Shown here one piece after another: positions 16,946 to 25,657 of a stretch of 38,444 nucleotides of DNA. Every line of letters starts with the position of its first letter. Positions within the stretch are counted from its first letter, which is position 1. Both the position numbers and the translations under genes were made by a program. This DNA comes from Candidatus Nanopelagicaceae bacterium (GTDB taxonomy: Bacteria > Actinomycetota > Actinomycetes > Nanopelagicales > Nanopelagicaceae). Below the pieces are notes generated by a model that saw only the letters and a list, made by a program, of their open reading frames with translations, did no database searches and was not told the DNA's origin. The DNA lies in NCBI GenBank assembly GCA_018882885.1, contig VERG01000016.1:1-38444 (forward strand), in the 5' to 3' direction.

Positions 16946-17440
16946 ATGGAGTTTCGCACCGCTTCTCTATCTGATTTAAGCGATATCGCCGCGTTGTTCC
17001 ATGCCTGTTGGCATATCTCGTATAAAGATCTGCTTTCCGCCGAAGTGCGCTCGGAGATGACCTTAGATAACTCTGCTGATTTATGGCGACCATCTCTGAT
17101 TGATCCCAAAGGTAAAGAGACCGTAGTTGGAATTTTGGATTCCAAGATCGCTTCGGTATTTAGAATTGGTGAAGATAAAGATGACTCGACCTTAGGCCAC
17201 TTGTTCTCGCTATATGTTGATCCAAAAGTTGCTGGAAAGGGATTAGGTAAAGCCTCTTTAAACATGGCTGCTGAAAAACTGGCTGAAAAAGGCTTCAAAT
17301 CAATGAGTTTATGGGTATTTGAGAAAAATGCTATCGCCCGTAACTTGTACCAAGGTTTCGGCTTCCAGCTCACTGGAGAATCAAGGGTTGATGAACGCTG
17401 GAAGGAAAATGAGGTCAAGATGCGCAAGGAGTTTACCTAA
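16946..17440 (+). CDS. GNAT family N-acetyltransferase
   Basis: A 164-aa GNAT protein. The acetyl-CoA site is in LFSLYVDPKVAGKGLGKASLN (about residues 89-109), where the family has Q/R-x-x-G-x-G/A; here it reads KVAGKGLG. The end of the fold shows LWVFEKNAIARNLYQGFGFQLTGE, the usual N-x-x-A-x-x-x-Y-x-x-x-G-F element. It transfers acetyl from acetyl-CoA to an amine; the acceptor is unknown. It is the only plus-strand gene inside the minus-strand peptidoglycan cluster and ends with an 8-bp overlap of anmK, so its link to the pathway is uncertain. Confidence 0.85.
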   Translation: MEFRTASLSDLSDIAALFHACWHISYKDLLSAEVRSEMTLDNSADLWRPSLIDPKGKETVVGILDSKIASVFRIGEDKDDSTLGHLFSLYVDPKVAGKGLGKASLNMAAEKLAEKGFKSMSLWVFEKNAIARNLYQGFGFQLTGESRVDERWKENEVKMRKEFT

Positions 17441-18590
17441 TAACTACTCGGTAATTTCCTTCTGGTTTTGGTTCAGGCAACTGTAGTGGTTTTGCTCCAG
17501 GAGTAAATGATCCTAGAACTCGATTGCCACTAGCGCCGGTGCATGATGGAATCGCGCCAGGAAGTCCAAACCAGGATAAATAACCAATTAATGCAAAGGT
17601 TGCCGCCTCTTTTTGTCTCGGATCCAAACCTAAAACCGACATGGGTTGCACTCTGCAATTTGGCAGGCGCTGGGAAAATCGCTGCATCATTAGTGGGTTT
17701 GCTGAACCTCCACCATGTACATACATATCTTTAAGCCCAAATCTTTCTACCTCAATCGCCACCGTCTCGACAGTTAACTCTAAGAGAGTGCGAATTACAT
17801 CTGCAATCTTCCAAGTAGAAACTTCACCAAAGTATTGTTTTATATAGGGCAGATGAAATAGCTCTTTACCCGTGGACTTTGGAGGTGGGGCTTGATAGTA
17901 AGGCTCTTGCAACATCTCCTTTAGAATTTTCTGATTTACCTCACCCTGTAAAGCAATTTGAGAGTCTCTATCGAATTTAATGGCTCCATCGGAATGGGCT
18001 TGTAAAGCCGCATCCATCAAACCATTTGCTGGTCCAATGTCATATGCAATCGGAACCATTCCTTTGCCGGTTACTGTGATATTTGAAATTCCACCTAAGT
18101 TCAAAGCTCCCACCGGTTCGGCATAATCACCAAACATCATCTGATCAATTAGGCTGACAAGAGGAGCGCCGTGGCCACCAGCTGCTACATCGCGGGATCT
18201 GATGTTAGAAAGTACTGGAATTCCGGTCTTTTCTGCGATCCAGGTTGGCTCTCCGAGCTGGAGGGTGCCTAAAGCATGGTTTGATTCAATCCAGTGATAG
18301 AGCGTCTGACCATGAGATGCGATTAGAGAAACATCATGTTGACCCATTAGCTCTTTAGCGGCGGAGGCAAAGGCCTGACCAATATAGGTATCTAATTTAC
18401 ATACCCGTTCCATGTCAACGGTGCGCGGCGGCATCGCAGCGGCTATTTCGCCGTGAAGTTCTTCGCTATAGGGAACGCTTTTAAAATCCAGAACCTGAAC
18501 TGTGATTTCTTTATCGCTTTCCTGAAAATCGCATAAAGCAACATCAATACCATCGTAAGAGGTTCCTGAAATCATTCCGATTATCTTCAT
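17433..18590 (-). CDS. anmK: Anhydro-N-acetylmuramic acid kinase
   Basis: A 385-aa sugar kinase of the AnmK family, slightly above the usual ~370 aa. The N-terminal GMISGTSYDGIDVAL is the ATP-binding signature; further conserved stretches are ASHGQTLYHW, LQLGEPTWIAEKTGIPV, NLGGISNITV, DIGPANGLMDA, and VHGGGSANPLMMQ. It opens the 1,6-anhydro ring and phosphorylates in one step to give MurNAc-6-phosphate, the MurQ substrate. It is the last gene of the long operon and overlaps oppF by 4 bp. Its presence shows that 1,6-anhydro sugars, made by lytic transglycosylases, are a substrate of this cluster. Confidence 0.95.
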   Translation of the reverse strand: MKIIGMISGTSYDGIDVALCDFQESDKEITVQVLDFKSVPYSEELHGEIAAAMPPRTVDMERVCKLDTYIGQAFASAAKELMGQHDVSLIASHGQTLYHWIESNHALGTLQLGEPTWIAEKTGIPVLSNIRSRDVAAGGHGAPLVSLIDQMMFGDYAEPVGALNLGGISNITVTGKGMVPIAYDIGPANGLMDAALQAHSDGAIKFDRDSQIALQGEVNQKILKEMLQEPYYQAPPPKSTGKELFHLPYIKQYFGEVSTWKIADVIRTLLELTVETVAIEVERFGLKDMYVHGGGSANPLMMQRFSQRLPNCRVQPMSVLGLDPRQKEAATFALIGYLSWFGLPGAIPSCTGASGNRVLGSFTPGAKPLQLPEPKPEGNYRVVIR

Positions 18591-19537
18591 TTCAAAACCT
18601 CCGGACAGGCTACTAGATGGGATTTGGTGGCATTTAATAACTCTGGAACCTTTAACTTACAACTTTCTACCGCTAATGGACAGCGCTGATGAAAGGCGCA
18701 GCCTTGTGGCAGATTGGCGGGATCTGGAACCTCTCCCTCCAATACATTTTCAAAATCAATGCCTCGAACATTGGTGTGTTCAGGAATCGATTCAATCAAA
18801 GCCTTTGTATATGGATGCTTTGGATTATTAAGCACTTCATCCCAGGTTCCATACTCAACAATTCGGCCCAAATACATAACCGCTATCTCATCGCTGATAT
18901 GTCGAACCATAGAAAGATCATGGCTAATAAATATATAAGTTAAATTAAACTTATTTTTGAGATCAACCAGTAGGTTCATTACATCGGCTCTGACCGAAAC
19001 ATCAAGAGCTGAAACTGGTTCATCCAATACCAACAACTCAGGTTCCGCTGCCAAGGCTCGTGCAATTGCAACACGTTGGCGTTGGCCACCGGAAAGTTGG
19101 TGCGGGAAGCGGGTTTGCATATCTGCCGCAATTCCTACCACCGCAAGTAATTCAATAACCCGGGCGCTGATTTCCGCATCGCCTCTTAATTTGTGAGTCT
19201 TCAATACTTCGGCGATACAAGCCCCGATGGTTTGTCTTGGGTTCAACGAGGAGTAAGGATCTTGGAATACCAATTGTGTTTTTGAATGCCTACTGCGAAA
19301 TGTGTTTTTAACCCCTTGACCAAGCGGTGATCCACTCCAAAGTAAAGAGCCTTCAGTTGGTGGCTCTAATCCCACAATAAGTCGTGCCAGGGTAGATTTT
19401 CCGCAACCACTCTCACCAACAATTCCTAGGGTTCTGCCCTTCTCCACTGAAAGAGTAATGCCATTTAGCGCATTAACAACGCTCTTGCGTGCTCGAATGC
19501 GGTATCGCTTCGTAACATTATTAATACTCAAACTCAT
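18587..19537 (-). CDS. oppF: Oligopeptide-type ABC transporter ATPase (OppF-like)
   Basis: A 316-aa ATPase. Walker A is GESGCGKST, the signature LSGGQRQRVAIARAL, Walker B LLVLDEPVSALD, and the switch His is in FISHDLSMV. The C-terminal PYTKALIESIPE and CAFHQRCPLA stretches are the oligopeptide/dipeptide ABC C-terminal domain. With OppD it powers the OppB/OppC channel. Overlaps with oppD and anmK are 4 bp each, placing it in the muropeptide operon. Confidence 0.92.
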   Translation of the reverse strand: MSLSINNVTKRYRIRARKSVVNALNGITLSVEKGRTLGIVGESGCGKSTLARLIVGLEPPTEGSLLWSGSPLGQGVKNTFRSRHSKTQLVFQDPYSSLNPRQTIGACIAEVLKTHKLRGDAEISARVIELLAVVGIAADMQTRFPHQLSGGQRQRVAIARALAAEPELLVLDEPVSALDVSVRADVMNLLVDLKNKFNLTYIFISHDLSMVRHISDEIAVMYLGRIVEYGTWDEVLNNPKHPYTKALIESIPEHTNVRGIDFENVLEGEVPDPANLPQGCAFHQRCPLAVESCKLKVPELLNATKSHLVACPEVLK

Positions 19538-20496
19538 TGCTTAACCCCCAACGGAAAGAAGCAAGCAACAGAACTTGATTCATTGCTAGTTAGCTCTGGA
19601 CGGTGGCTAGAGCAGATATCTCTGGCCTCTTTACAGCGCGGAGCAAAAGCACAGGTGTTAAGAACCTGCCATGGTTTGGGCGGTACACCAGGAATTGATT
19701 CCAATCTCTCTCTATCTCGACCAGCTGCCGGTAGTGAGGCTAGTAAGCCTGCGGTGTAGGGATGCTTTGGTGCTTTGAAAATTTCATCAACAGTTCCAGT
19801 TTCAACTACTCTTCCGGCATACATAACAATTACTCTGTCAACAAGATTGGCCACTACTCCTAAATCATGGGTGATCCAAAGCATCGACATATTGCGACGC
19901 TTTCTCTCTTTAGCTACCAGCGCCAGAATCTGTCTTTGAATAGTTACATCAAGGGCGGTAGTTGGCTCATCTGCTATCAATAGTTCGGGAGACAGCAACA
20001 ACGACATTGCGATCATCACTCTTTGTCGCATTCCGCCAGAAAACTCATGCGGGTAACTATCAAAAGCTCTATTCGGATCAGCGATTCCAACCGCAGCCAA
20101 ACCATTGAGAATATGGGTTTTCTGATCGGTAATTTGATGTTGGTGAGAGTCCAATACCTCCTGTAACTGCTCGCCAATCTTCATAACTGGGTTCAACGCG
20201 GTCATAGGATCCTGATAAATCATCGCTATTTCTTTACCGCGAATACTGCGCAAATCCTCAGCTGAACTCTTAAGTAGATCTGCTCCTTTGAATCTAATCT
20301 CGCCAGATTCAATCTTTAAACCCCTGGCTAGCAAACCAAGAATTGAAAGTGCGGATAAAGTTTTTCCAGAGCCGCTCTCGCCAACGACTCCAACAGCTTC
20401 TCCTGGCTTAATTTCAAAGCTGACATCATTAACTAAAACTCTCTTATCCTCTGAAATTACTACGGATAGATTCTTAATCTCGAGTAGGTTGGTCAT
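19534..20496 (-). CDS. oppD: Oligopeptide-type ABC transporter ATPase (OppD-like)
   Basis: A 320-aa ATPase. Walker A GESGSGKTLSALS, Q-loop region MIYQDPMTALNPV, signature FSGGMRQRVMIAMSL, Walker B LLIADEPTTALDV, and switch WITHDLGVV are all intact. The C-terminal domain PYTAGLLASLP and CAFAPRCKEA is the Opp-specific extension that in relatives carries a Cys cluster. It is the second ATPase of the transporter, overlapping oppC and oppF by 4 bp each. Confidence 0.92.
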   Translation of the reverse strand: MTNLLEIKNLSVVISEDKRVLVNDVSFEIKPGEAVGVVGESGSGKTLSALSILGLLARGLKIESGEIRFKGADLLKSSAEDLRSIRGKEIAMIYQDPMTALNPVMKIGEQLQEVLDSHQHQITDQKTHILNGLAAVGIADPNRAFDSYPHEFSGGMRQRVMIAMSLLLSPELLIADEPTTALDVTIQRQILALVAKERKRRNMSMLWITHDLGVVANLVDRVIVMYAGRVVETGTVDEIFKAPKHPYTAGLLASLPAAGRDRERLESIPGVPPKPWQVLNTCAFAPRCKEARDICSSHRPELTSNESSSVACFFPLGVKQ

Positions 20497-21350
20497 CCGC
20501 TACTCCTACGTGCTGGATCTAGGGCATCTCGCAAGCCATCTCCAACCAAATTTAAACCAACCACCACAACAGTGATAAAGAGCGAAGGGAATGCCAATGT
20601 CCACCAGGCAAATGAGGCTAAAGCTTGAGCTTCAGAAACCATTAAGCCAAGAGAGGCATCTGGTGGTTGAGTTCCTAAACCTAGGAAGGAAAGACCAGAC
20701 TCAGTCAGAATCGCCCAGGATAGTGAGAGTGCAATCTGCACCACGATAGGAGCCAAAACATTTGGCATGACATGTCTAATCAGAATCCGTGGTGTTGAAA
20801 AACCTAACACTCTTACCGATTTTACGTAATCCATCTCCTTAACGGTGAGGACCGGTCCTCGAGCGACTCGAATAAAGATTGGGGTGTAAACAATTGCAAT
20901 TGCAATAGAGGTATCAATCCAAGAGTTACCCAAGCTATTTACAATGGCAAGGGCCAACAAAATCGCAGGGAAAGCAAAGATCACATCACTAGCTCTTACA
21001 ACAAGATTGTCGAGCCAACCACCGAAAAACCCGCCAACAACGCCAAGAAATACCCCTACAACAGCGGCAAGTCCGACCGAAAGCAGAGCTACTGATAGCG
21101 AGCGGCTCATACCATCAATGGAGCGAGAAAAAATATCTCGACCAAATTGATCGGTACCAAACCAATAAGTACCACTCGGTCCCTGCAAAGCATCAATTGG
21201 GTTCTGCTCTAATGGATCAATGGGTGCCAGATTCAGTGCAGAGACAATAGAGAGAATAACCATAACCAAAACTAAAAATAAGCCAATAACTCCAGAGGTG
21301 CTCTTAAAGTAATAATGCACCCAATCTCTTCTACCGGTCGAGGTTTTCAT
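20493..21350 (-). CDS. oppC: Oligopeptide-type ABC transporter permease (OppC-like)
   Basis: A 285-aa inner-membrane permease. It begins with a short cytosolic stretch, a first helix (GVIGLFLVLVMVILSIVSAL), and a periplasmic-type segment YWFGTDQFGRDIFSRSIDGM that is the OppC/DppC mark. The EAA-type coupling loop is VRVLGFSTPRILIRHVMPNVLAPI. ATG at 21350 is chosen because it gives an ATGA overlap with oppB, as elsewhere in this operon; the longer reading from 21383 would overlap oppB by 37 bp. Confidence 0.92.
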   Translation of the reverse strand: MKTSTGRRDWVHYYFKSTSGVIGLFLVLVMVILSIVSALNLAPIDPLEQNPIDALQGPSGTYWFGTDQFGRDIFSRSIDGMSRSLSVALLSVGLAAVVGVFLGVVGGFFGGWLDNLVVRASDVIFAFPAILLALAIVNSLGNSWIDTSIAIAIVYTPIFIRVARGPVLTVKEMDYVKSVRVLGFSTPRILIRHVMPNVLAPIVVQIALSLSWAILTESGLSFLGLGTQPPDASLGLMVSEAQALASFAWWTLAFPSLFITVVVVGLNLVGDGLRDALDPARRSSG

Positions 21351-22291
21351 TTGATTCTTGGATCCACCTTTCGATAGACCCAATCAGTGATTAGGTTGAT
21401 AGTTACAAATAGGATCGCAAAAACCATGATGCTGCTTTGCACGGTCGCATACTCACGCTTATTAATGGCATCAAGAATCTGACGTCCCATTCCAGGCAAA
21501 GCAAAGATTTTCTCAACAATTACCGCTCCACCCAAAAGATAGCCAAATTGAATTCCCGTCATGGTAACGATTGGAATTAAAGAATTTCTTAAAACATGTC
21601 GTAATCTGACAATTCTTGGTTTTACGCCTTTGCCATATGCGGTTCGTACAAAGTCTTTATCTACCGTCTCCAACAAAGCAGATCTAGTTGTGCGCATGAT
21701 TGGTGCTGCTACCGCAATTCCTAGTACCAAGCTTGGGAAGAGCATCTGCTGTAAATTCATCGAAAGATCCTCAAATGGCGTCATGTATTCGTAGCCATTC
21801 GGAAAGTATTGAAACTTATTAGCCATCACAGTGACTATGGTTGTACTCAAAACAAAACCTGGAATTGCAAGGGCGAGCAAACCGAAAAATTGGCCGAGAA
21901 AATCACGGGCGCTGCCAGGCTTACGGGCGCTGAACATGCCTATTGAGATACCGATTAAAACCCCAAGAATTGTGCCAAATAAGGCTAACTGCATAGTTAC
22001 GAGCAGCGCTGACTTTGTTAAATCCCAAACTGGAGCACCTGTTGAGTATGAAAAGCCTAGATCTCCCGATAAAAAGCTAGCCATCCAGGATAGGTACTGT
22101 CCGACTAATGGTTTATCTATTCCGTAGTAGGCACGCAAAGTATCAATCTGCTCTGGCGTCAGTACTCCAGTCTCAATGCCCAAAGAACTGGTTATGGTGT
22201 CGCCTGGGATAACCCGCAATACAACAAAGACAAACACGGAAATTCCGAAAAGTGTGGTCAGTACTGAAGCTAAACGCTTAAGAAATCCCAT
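21347..22291 (-). CDS. oppB: Oligopeptide-type ABC transporter permease (OppB-like)
   Basis: A 314-aa permease starting with the typical helix LASVLTTLFGISVFVFVVLRVIPGD. The YGIDKPLVGQYLSWM and GDLGFSYSTGAPVWDL stretches and the EAA-type loop TAYGKGVKPRIVRLRHVLRNSLIPIV fit OppB/DppB. It pairs with OppC as the channel. A strong stem-loop (22338-22371) separates it from oppA upstream. Confidence 0.92.
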   Translation of the reverse strand: MGFLKRLASVLTTLFGISVFVFVVLRVIPGDTITSSLGIETGVLTPEQIDTLRAYYGIDKPLVGQYLSWMASFLSGDLGFSYSTGAPVWDLTKSALLVTMQLALFGTILGVLIGISIGMFSARKPGSARDFLGQFFGLLALAIPGFVLSTTIVTVMANKFQYFPNGYEYMTPFEDLSMNLQQMLFPSLVLGIAVAAPIMRTTRSALLETVDKDFVRTAYGKGVKPRIVRLRHVLRNSLIPIVTMTGIQFGYLLGGAVIVEKIFALPGMGRQILDAINKREYATVQSSIMVFAILFVTINLITDWVYRKVDPRIK

Positions 22292-22337
22292 TCACCTTTT
22301 CCTATTAATTTCTAGAATAAAAACTTTATTAAAAATG

Positions 22338-22371
22338 TGAGGCGTGTGGAGTTTCCCCCACACGCCTCACC
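22338..22371 (-). terminator. Stem-loop between oppA and oppB (attenuator/partial terminator)
   Basis: GTGAGGCGTGTGG (22338-22350) and CCACACGCCTCAC (22359-22371) form a perfect 13-bp stem with an 8-nt loop. On the transcribed strand it is followed by ATTTTTAATAAAG, giving a short U tract as in intrinsic terminators. It begins 10 bp after the oppA stop codon. Placed inside an operon after a binding-protein gene, it would protect the oppA message and reduce read-through into the permease genes. Confidence 0.8.
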
Positions 22372-22381
22372 TAACTACTTA

Positions 22382-23896
22382 CTATCCAAGTGTTGCGGAG
22401 CGAAGCTGTAGCAAAGATCCATTTGCTAAAGCTGAGAATCCACGAAGTTTCTTGGTAGCTACTCGATACTCATATGGAGTAGCAAGCCATACCCAAACCG
22501 CGTTGTCCTCCAACTCTTTGGAGATTGCGGTGTAGGCACCTTTACGTTCTGTCACTTTTCCGCTCGCCTTACCCTTGATGAAGTTTGCGTCAAGAGTTGC
22601 AGATGAGTAAGAGGCAACCTTGTTCAGGTTTCCAGTTGATGTGAAGTAACGGGTGTACATAGTGTCTGGATCGATACGACCACCATTGTTTGCCAATGTT
22701 GCAACGAAATCAGCAGCTAGCCAACGTGGAACATATGTTGCTTGCTCAACGATATCTAGCTCCATTGTGATGTTGGCCTTTGCTAATTGCGCCTTCAAGT
22801 TCTGCGCCATGGCAACTGATGTAGCCCATCCAGTGCTGGTTACCAATGTCTTGAAGGTAACGCCTGATGACTTACCTGCTGCTGCTAGGTACTCCTTGGC
22901 CTTTGCTAGATCCTGCTTAGGGCATGGACGAGCATTTACATCAGAGCGATAAGCCGGGCTTGTGATTGGACCGGTTACCTGCCCTTGACCGAGAAGCGCA
23001 GTATTGATGAGCTCTTGGCGATCAATTGCACATTGGAGCGCCAAGCGCACATTCTTATCATTGAAAGGTGCAACCTTGGTGTTGAACTGCAATGCGTAAT
23101 AACCCAACGCTGGTGTCTTGAACATCTTTAAATTGCTTTTTACCTGACGTGCGATTAGCGGATCGGTAACAATTCCCATTCCAATGGTTCCTGCGTTTAG
23201 GGCAGAGAGGATTGAGGCTTCGGTTGGGATTACGCGAATAGTTACATCTTTAATCTTTGGCTCACCCATGAAGTAATCAGCGTTGGCTGAAAGCTTCAAA
23301 GATTGGGTTGGCTCCCAAGAAACCCACTTATAAGGACCGGTTCCATTTGGCTTGTTGCTGCCGCCAATCTTTCCGGCATCGATATCAGCCTTGGAAAGCA
23401 TCGCCATGTTTACACCTTCCAACGCAGCAAGAATTGGTGCATTTGGAATCGACATGGTCAAAATCAACTTGCGGCCATCAGCCTTGATTGAAGTAATAGT
23501 CGCGATGTTTGCGCGAGCTGCAGCACCAGTCTTGGTATCAAGAATGCGCTCTAGAGATGCCTTTGCATCCTCAGCATCAAATGTTGAACCATCGTGGAAC
23601 TTAACACCTTCACGAAGATTTAAAGTAAGAGTTTTTCCATCTTTGGAAAAAATCCAAGAGGTTGCAAGACCGCCTTTGAGGGCGTTCTTTGCACCGATTT
23701 CAATCAAGCTGCCATATACCAAACCAAGACCACGCACTGTTGCGAAGTTTGTTGCAGTGTGTGGATCGGTCTTATCAATATCTAGGACGCTACCAATAAC
23801 TAGGCTGGTATCAGCAGCCTTTGCTGGTTGGGTTACGAGTACGCCGCCAAACATGGCTGCAATCGCAACGCCGGTCCATAATTTACGTAGTTTCAC
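22382..23896 (-). CDS. oppA: ABC transporter substrate-binding protein, family 5 (OppA-like)
   Basis: A 504-aa secreted solute-binding protein. The start is GTG at 23896, with AAAGGA 6 bases upstream and a standard signal peptide beginning at this codon (LRKLWTGVAIAAMFGGVLV, cleavage after AKA). An upstream ATG at 23965 overlaps the kinase stop but would put an odd 23-residue tail before the signal peptide. The mature part has the family core (DPHTATNF, SWIFSKDGKTLTLNLREGVKFHDGSTFDAEDAKASL). The operon context suggests it binds murein peptides or muropeptides, though general peptides are possible. There is no lipobox Cys after the signal peptide, unusual for a Gram-positive SBP. Confidence 0.9.
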   Translation of the reverse strand: MKLRKLWTGVAIAAMFGGVLVTQPAKAADTSLVIGSVLDIDKTDPHTATNFATVRGLGLVYGSLIEIGAKNALKGGLATSWIFSKDGKTLTLNLREGVKFHDGSTFDAEDAKASLERILDTKTGAAARANIATITSIKADGRKLILTMSIPNAPILAALEGVNMAMLSKADIDAGKIGGSNKPNGTGPYKWVSWEPTQSLKLSANADYFMGEPKIKDVTIRVIPTEASILSALNAGTIGMGIVTDPLIARQVKSNLKMFKTPALGYYALQFNTKVAPFNDKNVRLALQCAIDRQELINTALLGQGQVTGPITSPAYRSDVNARPCPKQDLAKAKEYLAAAGKSSGVTFKTLVTSTGWATSVAMAQNLKAQLAKANITMELDIVEQATYVPRWLAADFVATLANNGGRIDPDTMYTRYFTSTGNLNKVASYSSATLDANFIKGKASGKVTERKGAYTAISKELEDNAVWVWLATPYEYRVATKKLRGFSALANGSLLQLRSATLG

Positions 23897-23961
23897 TTGC
23901 TTTCCTTTCAAACGAGGGTTGTGATAATCCTTCTCTTTTATTTGCTGTAGGTCAAGGATGG

Positions 23962-24828
23962 TCATGACTTTGCACCAAATTTGGCAGCGGTTAATGCATG
24001 ATCTCCATTACTAGTTAAAACTGCGACTCCCAATTGACTCTCAACCAATTCACGCACTCCAACAACTTCTTCAGCTATACCGCCGCCAAATGCCAGCGGA
24101 ATACCCTCTTTATTAAGGGTTTTCTGCGCTCTTTTGATTAGCTCAACTAAGTGTTGTGCCGCACTTTCTAGAATTATTTTGGCACTAACTACACCTGACT
24201 TAGCGGCCTGCGATACCAAAGGCGTTAGAGCGGCTATGGCAGAGCGGTCTCTGCCATAAACATACTCACGGATCGAGCTCCAATCAGCCCCACCTACAGC
24301 CTCATTGATTCTTTGAGATAGGCCATCTAAATCCTGTGACTCTTCAATTTGAAATAACAAATGTCTCAAAGCTTCCCGGCCAATCCAATAACCAGCTCCT
24401 TCATCGCCAAGAAGATAGCCCCAGCCCCCAAAAGTTATTTCCTCTCCATCTTTTGTGATGTGCACCGCTACAGAGCCGGTTCCGGCATAAAGGTAAATTC
24501 CCTGACCTGGGGCAAACATTGAGTAGTAAGCCAATGCGATATCAGAGCTCAAATTAATCTTGGCCTTTGGAAATACTGTTTTTAACTCCTCTTCAATTAA
24601 TTTCGGTGCCCCAAATCCGGTTATTCCAATAGAGATAACATCAGGAGTTAAATCCCCTAACTCTCTTTTGATTGCCTCGGTAAAGCTGCGGAACTTTTCT
24701 AGAGAATCACTGCGGTATAGATGGCCATCGACTGGAGGCAAAGACCCTCGTTTTAAAACCTCTCCTGATTCATTTACTAAGCACCATTTAGCTGAGGAAG
24801 CACCGCCGTCGACTCCGAGACTCAACAT
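23962..24828 (-). CDS. BadF/BcrA-type sugar kinase, N-acetylglucosamine/N-acetylmuramic acid kinase-like
   Basis: A 288-aa kinase of the ASKHA fold in the BadF/BadG/BcrA group, which contains N-acetylglucosamine kinase and MurK. Phosphate loop 1 is LGVDGGASSAKWCL, the second LYAGTGSVAVHI, then WGYLLGDEGAGYWIGREALR, all hallmarks of amino-sugar kinases. Adenosine-site FGGGIAEEVV lies near the C-terminus. It would phosphorylate GlcNAc and/or MurNAc entering through the neighbouring sugar transporter. Its position between the permeases and oppA in a cluster with murQ makes MurNAc a strong candidate. It begins 4 bp after the permease gene, with GAAAGG as ribosome binding site. Confidence 0.88.
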   Translation of the reverse strand: MLSLGVDGGASSAKWCLVNESGEVLKRGSLPPVDGHLYRSDSLEKFRSFTEAIKRELGDLTPDVISIGITGFGAPKLIEEELKTVFPKAKINLSSDIALAYYSMFAPGQGIYLYAGTGSVAVHITKDGEEITFGGWGYLLGDEGAGYWIGREALRHLLFQIEESQDLDGLSQRINEAVGGADWSSIREYVYGRDRSAIAALTPLVSQAAKSGVVSAKIILESAAQHLVELIKRAQKTLNKEGIPLAFGGGIAEEVVGVRELVESQLGVAVLTSNGDHALTAAKFGAKS

Positions 24829-24832
24829 GACA

Positions 24833-25657
24833 TTAGCCTTTCACAGCACCAGCTGTGAGCCCCTTAATGAATTGCTCAGATAACACAAGGTAAAGAACTA
24901 CCAGAGGCAACGCTGCTAAGCAAAGGCCGGCAAAGAGAACCCCCCATTGAGAGGCGTACTGCCCAAAGAAAACCGTTAAGCCCTGCATCAAGGTTTTCTT
25001 CTCCGGAGTTTGTAAAAACACCAAAGGAAGAAAGAAATCATTCCAAATTGGAATTGCTGAATAAATAGCGACAATAGCCATTCCAGGGCGTACCAAAGGC
25101 ACTAAAACTCGTCGCAGAAGCACTATCTCACTAGCGCCATCGATGCGCGCTGCATTATCTAAATCATTGGGCAATGATCTAAAGAAACCACTCATTATGA
25201 ATACCGCGGCAGGTAATGCGGCAGAGGTGTAAACCAGAATTAATCCAAGACGAGAATCCAAGAGACCCATCCACTTCAATTGAATAAAGAGAGGCAGAAT
25301 CGCCAGTTTGGCTGGTACCAGCATGCCGGTCAAGATAAATCCAAATATCAAATTATTACCTTTGAATTGATAACGACCGAGAACAAACCCAGCACCAAGG
25401 GCCAAAATCAAAATCAATATAAGAGAGCCGCCTGTAATTATTAACGAGTTGAAAAAGTAAGAACCAAAAGAACCTTCGCTCCAAACCTTGGAATAGTTCT
25501 CCCAGTAAGGATCTCTGGCTAGCGCAAAGGGAGTGCTGGCAAAATCATTTGACTCTCGTAATGAAGAGTTGAGTAGAAAAAAGACCGGCAACAAAACCAT
25601 TATCGAGTTGATAATTAAAACACCTTGAAAGAAAATCTTAGAACGCAAGAGTTTCAT
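24833..25657 (-). CDS. Carbohydrate ABC transporter permease (MalG-like)
   Basis: A 274-aa permease with six hydrophobic helices. The coupling loop NAARIDGASEIVLLRRVLVPLVRPGM is the EAA motif of CUT1 sugar transporters. It starts with a TAATG overlap on the MalF-like gene. Together they form the membrane channel for the binding protein encoded upstream. No ATPase gene is in this cluster; Actinobacteria commonly use a shared MsiK ATPase encoded elsewhere, which is the likely solution here. Confidence 0.92.
   Translation of the reverse strand: MKLLRSKIFFQGVLIINSIMVLLPVFFLLNSSLRESNDFASTPFALARDPYWENYSKVWSEGSFGSYFFNSLIITGGSLILILILALGAGFVLGRYQFKGNNLIFGFILTGMLVPAKLAILPLFIQLKWMGLLDSRLGLILVYTSAALPAAVFIMSGFFRSLPNDLDNAARIDGASEIVLLRRVLVPLVRPGMAIVAIYSAIPIWNDFFLPLVFLQTPEKKTLMQGLTVFFGQYASQWGVLFAGLCLAALPLVVLYLVLSEQFIKGLTAGAVKG

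Noticed and set aside
23897-23960. Possible internal promoter before oppA (TTGACC followed by TTATCA)
   Set aside because: The spacing is about 22 bp, too long for a standard promoter, and no better -10 box is at 17 bp.
23897-23965. An upstream ATG (23965) for oppA, overlapping the kinase stop as ATGA
   Set aside because: It would add 23 polar residues before a normal signal peptide, while the GTG at 23896 has an AAAGGA ribosome site and starts the signal peptide properly.
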